A program made the position numbers and the translations under genes. From NCBI GenBank assembly GCA_902602105.1, contig CACKPP010000005.1:1-29685 (forward strand): DNA of 29,685 bases. The letters are read 5' to 3'. How positions within the stretch are numbered: position 1 is the stretch's first letter; each line of letters starts with the position of its first letter. Source of the stretch: an uncultured Pelagibacteraceae bacterium. GTDB taxonomy: Bacteria; Pseudomonadota; Alphaproteobacteria; Pelagibacterales; Pelagibacteraceae. Positions 26,324 through 29,685 of this stretch are shown piece by piece. The notes beneath the pieces were generated by a model that did no database searches, was not told the origin of the DNA, and saw only the letters and a list, made by a program, of their open reading frames with translations.

Positions 26324-27644
26324 TTTTATCCAATAAATGTTGGTCCACTAAATAAGGAATATTCTTATTCTCTTTAATTACAGGATCAAATTTATTTCTT
26401 TCTTTAATTTCTTTTTTAAAGTGTCTTAATAAACCTTGAACTGGCCAAGCAGATCCTTCTCCAAACGCACAAATTGTGTGACCAGCTATTTGATTTGTTA
26501 CATCGCCCAACATATCAATTTCATCTTTTGTTGCTTCACCTTTCGCCATTCTTTCTAACATTCTCCACATCCAGCCCGAACCTTCTCTACAGGGTGTACA
26601 TTGACCACAGCTTTCATGTTTGTAAAATCTAGCAATTCTAGCCATGCACTTAATAATGTCTTGATCCTTATTGATAACAACAATACCAGCGGTTCCTAAT
26701 CCACTTTTTTCAGCCACTAATGAGTCAAAATCCATAGTAAGAGTTTCACATTTTTCTTTTGGTATTAAGGGCATTGAAGAACCACCGGGAATTACAGCTT
26801 GTAAATTATCCCAGCCCCCTACTACACCACCTGCATGAACTTCAATCAATTCTTTTAATGATATATTCATTTCTTCTTCAACATTACATGGGTTATTTAC
26901 ATTACCAGATATGCAAAAAATTTTAGTTCCAGTATTTTTCTCTCTACCTAATGAAGCAAACCATTTACCACCTTTTCTAAGAATAGTTGGAACGACTGCT
27001 ATCGTTTCAACATTATTAATTATTGTTGGACACCCATAAAGACCTATTAATGCTGGAAAAGGAGGTTTTAATCTTGGTTGACCTTTTTTACCTTCTATAC
27101 TTTCGAGTAATGCAGTCTCTTCTCCGCAAATATAAGCTCCAGCTCCATAATGAATATAAATATCCAAATCCCATCCAGTCCCTGCAGCATTTTTCCCAAT
27201 TAAATTTTTTTTATAAGCTTCATCAATAGCAGATTGAAGTTTTTGTCCCTCAATAAAATACTCACCTCTAATATAAATATAACACACATGTGCTTGGACT
27301 GCATAAGAGGCAATTAAACATCCTTCTATTAGTTTATGAGGTTCAAATCTTAATATGTCTCTATCTTTACAAGTTCCTGGTTCAGACTCATCTGCATTAA
27401 TTACTAAATAATGAGGTCTTGATCCAATTTCTTTGGGCGCAAAAGACCATTTTAATCCTGTTGGAAAGCCTGCTCCACCCCTTCCTCTCAGTTGTGAGTC
27501 TTTAATTTCATTAATTATCCAATCTCTTCCTTTACTAGTAATTTCTTTTGTATTAACCCAATCTCCTCTTTTTTGAGATGAAATGACATCTGAACCTAAA
27601 TCATTGTATAAATTTTGAAAAATTCTATCTTGATCTTTAAGCAT
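26316..27644 (-). CDS. nuoF: NADH-quinone oxidoreductase subunit F
   Basis: NuoF binds NADH and FMN and carries the N3 [4Fe-4S] cluster. The 442-aa protein shows the nucleotide-binding glycine-rich loop [13 protein letters not shown] (54-66), the FMN/NADH region [13 protein letters not shown] (83-95) and [19 protein letters not shown] (167-185). The cluster ligands are Cys346, 349 and 352 ([11 protein letters not shown]) plus Cys392 (HTICAFGEG). Length and motifs are normal. Its ATG overlaps the nuoE stop in the 8-nt unit ATGCTTAA, and the same 8 bases form the nuoF/nuoG overlap. Confidence 0.98.
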   Translation of the reverse strand: MLKDQDRIFQNLYNDLGSDVISSQKRGDWVNTKEITSKGRDWIINEIKDSQLRGRGGAGFPTGLKWSFAPKEIGSRPHYLVINADESEPGTCKDRDILRFEPHKLIEGCLIASYAVQAHVCYIYIRGEYFIEGQKLQSAIDEAYKKNLIGKNAAGTGWDLDIYIHYGAGAYICGEETALLESIEGKKGQPRLKPPFPALIGLYGCPTIINNVETIAVVPTILRKGGKWFASLGREKNTGTKIFCISGNVNNPCNVEEEMNISLKELIEVHAGGVVGGWDNLQAVIPGGSSMPLIPKEKCETLTMDFDSLVAEKSGLGTAGIVVINKDQDIIKCMARIARFYKHESCGQCTPCREGSGWMWRMLERMAKGEATKDEIDMLGDVTNQIAGHTICAFGEGSAWPVQGLLRHFKKEIKERNKFDPVIKENKNIPYLVDQHLLDKNA

Positions 27645-28245
27645 TTTTTAAATCCATAAGTGTTTTTCTATTATTTTCTGGTTCATTATTTATTCTTCCT
27701 CTATAAGAACCTGGTTTAGGAGTTTCACCGTTTAAAATTGTATCTAAAATCTCTAAAGCTTTTTTTTTATCAAGATCTTCATAATAATCATCATTGATTT
27801 GCATCATCGGAGCATTAACACAAGCGCCTAAACACTCAACTTCCATCCACGAACAAGTTTTATCATTTGATAACTCTGACTCATTTTTAGAAATCTTTTC
27901 TTTACAAGCTTCTACCAACTTATTTGCACCTCTAATCATACATGGAGTGGTAGTACAAACCTGTATAAAATATTTTCCTACTGGAGATAAATTATACATT
28001 GAATAAAAAGTAGCTACTTCATAAACTTTTATATAAGGCATATTCAAATATTTTGCGATATATTTCATTGCAGCTAATGGAATCCAATTATCATTTTGTC
28101 TTTGAGCTATATAAAGTAAAGCCATAACTGCACTTTGTTGTTTACCTTTAGGATATTTTGCGATCATAGTTTTTGCTAACTCAAGTGAGGAAGAGCTAAA
28201 CTCAAAATTTTCTGGTTGATCTTTCGCAGGTCTTTTTAAACTCAT
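27637..28245 (-). CDS. nuoE: NADH-quinone oxidoreductase subunit E
   Basis: NuoE is the 24-kDa peripheral subunit with the [2Fe-2S] cluster N1a, located beside NuoF. The 202-aa protein has a thioredoxin-like fold and the four ligands Cys97 and Cys102 (CTTTPC) and Cys138 and Cys142 (CLGAC). The [22 protein letters not shown] block precedes them, as in alphaproteobacterial and mitochondrial homologues. The C-terminal tail ([18 protein letters not shown]) is also typical of the alphaproteobacterial form. It overlaps nuoD by 4 nt (ATGA) and nuoF by 8 nt. Confidence 0.97.
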   Translation of the reverse strand: MSLKRPAKDQPENFEFSSSSLELAKTMIAKYPKGKQQSAVMALLYIAQRQNDNWIPLAAMKYIAKYLNMPYIKVYEVATFYSMYNLSPVGKYFIQVCTTTPCMIRGANKLVEACKEKISKNESELSNDKTCSWMEVECLGACVNAPMMQINDDYYEDLDKKKALEILDTILNGETPKPGSYRGRINNEPENNRKTLMDLKNA

Positions 28246-29417
28246 CTATCAACCTCACCAAAAACTATATCTAAGGATCCAAGTACAGCAGGTACATCAG
28301 CTAACATATGTCCCTTAATTAAATAGTCCATTGACTGTAAATGAGAAAATCCTGGAGCTCTTATTTTGCATTTATATGGTTTACTTGATCCATCAGAAAT
28401 TAGATAAACACCAAATTCACCTTTTGGTGCTTCGACAGCAGTATAAATTTCATCTTTTGGTACTCGATATCCCTCAGTGAAAAGTTTAAAGTGATGGATC
28501 AGTGCTTCCATTGATTGTTTTATATCTTTTTTAGATGGAGGAGTGATTTTTCCATCAAAAGTTTTTATTGGTCCTTTTTCCATTTTAGCCAAACATTGTT
28601 TAATGATTGAAACACTTTCTTTCATTTCCTCAATCCTGCATAAATATCTATCATAACAATCTCCATTTTTTCCAACAGGTATCTTAAATTCTAACTGATT
28701 ATAACAATCATAAGGTTGGGATTTTCTAAGGTCCCAAGGGATCCCTGAACCTCTGATCATTACTCCACTAAAAGAATAATTTAAAGCATCCTCTTTTGAT
28801 ACAATTCCTATATCAACATTTCTTTGTTTAAAAATTCTATTATCTGTTAATAAATTTTCTAGATCATTCAAAATTTTAGGAAAACTCTGACAAAATTTTG
28901 CAATATCATCTTCTAAACCTGCTGGTAAATCTTGATGTACACCTCCAGCTCTAAAGTAATTTGCATGTAATCTTGAACCAGAAACTCTCTCATAAAAATT
29001 CATAAGAGTTTCTCTTTCTTCAAAACCCCACAAGGATGGTGTTAATGCACCCACATCCAAGGCTTGGGTTGTTACATTCAATATATGACTTAAAATCCTA
29101 CCTATTTCACAAAACATAACTCTTATAAACTGTGCTCTTATCGGAACATCTATCTCTAAAATTTTTTCAATTGCCAATGCAAAAGCATGTTCTTGATTCA
29201 TTGGAGCTACATAATCTAAACGATCAAAATAAGGAACGGCTTGCATGTAAGTTTTGTTTTCAATTAATTTTTCAGTTCCACGATGTAATAAACCAATATG
29301 TGGATCTGCTTTTTCAACAACCTCCCCATCTAACTCAAGTATAAGTCTTAAAACACCATGAGCTGCAGGATGTTGTGGACCAAAATTTAGATTAAGATTT
29401 TTAATTTTTTTTGTCAT
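28242..29417 (-). CDS. nuoD: NADH-quinone oxidoreductase subunit D
   Basis: NuoD (49-kDa subunit) forms the quinone-reduction site with NuoB and NuoH and is related to the large subunit of [NiFe] hydrogenases. Starting from the ATG at 29417 the protein is 391 aa and begins [21 protein letters not shown], the canonical N-terminus. Other landmarks are [38 protein letters not shown] and the nearly invariant C-terminus [11 protein letters not shown]. The frame is open for 18 more codons upstream, but that part lies within nuoC and is not family-like. The overlap with nuoC is 17 nt, the longest in the window. NuoC and NuoD are separate genes here, not fused as in some gammaproteobacteria. Confidence 0.97.
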   Translation of the reverse strand: MTKKIKNLNLNFGPQHPAAHGVLRLILELDGEVVEKADPHIGLLHRGTEKLIENKTYMQAVPYFDRLDYVAPMNQEHAFALAIEKILEIDVPIRAQFIRVMFCEIGRILSHILNVTTQALDVGALTPSLWGFEERETLMNFYERVSGSRLHANYFRAGGVHQDLPAGLEDDIAKFCQSFPKILNDLENLLTDNRIFKQRNVDIGIVSKEDALNYSFSGVMIRGSGIPWDLRKSQPYDCYNQLEFKIPVGKNGDCYDRYLCRIEEMKESVSIIKQCLAKMEKGPIKTFDGKITPPSKKDIKQSMEALIHHFKLFTEGYRVPKDEIYTAVEAPKGEFGVYLISDGSSKPYKCKIRAPGFSHLQSMDYLIKGHMLADVPAVLGSLDIVFGEVDR

Positions 29418-29685
29418 TATCAGTTTGTTCTTTAATATATTTAGTGCCTTCCCAAGGACTTTCATAATCAAAATTTCTATAATTCTGCTCTAACTTGACT
29501 GGCTCACTAATAACCTTTTTTTGTTCTTCGCTGTACCTTACTTCTGAATGTCCAGTTAAAGGGAAATCTTTTCTCAACGGATGTCCTTCAAAACCATAGT
29601 CAGTTAAAATTCTTCTTAAATCAGGATGATCTTTAAAGTTTACTCCATACATATCAAAAACTTCTCTTTCCATCCAATTTGCTGC
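29401..29685 (-). CDS. nuoC: NADH-quinone oxidoreductase subunit C, C-terminal part (starts beyond the window)
   Basis: Only the last 94 residues are in the window. They start inside the gene: the frame is open to the window edge, and the codons before the first Met read AANW, continuing into [20 protein letters not shown]. This is the complex I 30-kDa subunit signature ([19 protein letters not shown]). It continues with [19 protein letters not shown] and the C-terminal [12 protein letters not shown] typical of NuoC. NuoC sits in the peripheral arm contacting NuoD and NuoB. It overlaps nuoD by 17 nt. nuoA and nuoB presumably lie just outside, with the operon promoter. Confidence 0.96.
   Translation of the reverse strand, partial: AANWMEREVFDMYGVNFKDHPDLRRILTDYGFEGHPLRKDFPLTGHSEVRYSEEQKKVISEPVKLEQNYRNFDYESPWEGTKYIKEQTDNDKKN

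Noticed and set aside
29418..29471. 18-codon N-terminal extension of nuoD
   Set aside because: It lies inside nuoC and is not family-like. The ATG at 29417 yields the standard NuoD N-terminus.
1..29685. Mobile elements, CRISPR arrays, tRNA or rRNA genes, prophage or defence islands
   Set aside because: No transposase, integrase, direct-repeat array or tRNA-like cloverleaf was seen. Gene content is core housekeeping throughout, with uniform base composition.

Overview
The window is strongly AT-rich (about 70 % A+T by eye), and every gene I can support lies on the minus strand. Twenty-eight protein genes are packed end to end: they overlap by 1-17 nt, abut directly, or sit 1-3 nt apart. The only real non-coding stretch is 7093-7221. 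Gene content and order are classic alphaproteobacterial: nuoC-N, birA, coaX, rnj, a DUF1467 gene, proS, lolC, lolD, dnaE, then rpsB, tsf, frr, uppS, cdsA, dxr, bamA, skp. Extreme compactness, low GC and lysine/asparagine-rich proteins suggest a streamlined marine lineage such as SAR11 (Pelagibacterales) or a relative. This assignment is an inference from composition and synteny, not a phylogenetic result.

Reading in the direction of transcription (from 29685 towards 1): 29685-17046 encodes the respiratory NADH:quinone oxidoreductase (complex I) from the end of NuoC to NuoN, with every iron-sulfur ligand I checked and the key membrane Glu/Lys residues in place. 17046-13863 holds a small biotin ligase, type III pantothenate kinase, RNase J and a two-helix DUF1467 membrane protein. 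13861-10625 holds prolyl-tRNA synthetase and the lipoprotein-release transporter pair LolC/LolD. 10638-7222 is the replicative DNA polymerase III alpha subunit. None of these junctions leaves room for an intergenic terminator or promoter, so nuoC to dnaE looks like one long chain of translationally coupled genes.

After the single 129-nt gap, which carries a plausible promoter and a leader RNA able to form a pseudoknot over the rpsB ribosome-binding site, a second chain runs 7092 to 1: ribosomal protein S2, EF-Ts, ribosome recycling factor, undecaprenyl-PP synthase, CDP-DAG synthase, DXP reductoisomerase, BamA and the start of Skp. It links translation, isoprenoid and lipid precursors, and outer-membrane assembly. 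Two genes normally found in this cluster are missing at gapless junctions: pyrH (between tsf and frr) and rseP (between dxr and bamA).

I saw no mobile elements, CRISPR, tRNA or rRNA genes, phage genes or defence systems. This is a core-genome region. The most interesting items are the rpsB leader pseudoknot, the two missing syntenic genes, and reduced versions of BirA and CdsA. I do not see a previously undescribed biological system here.
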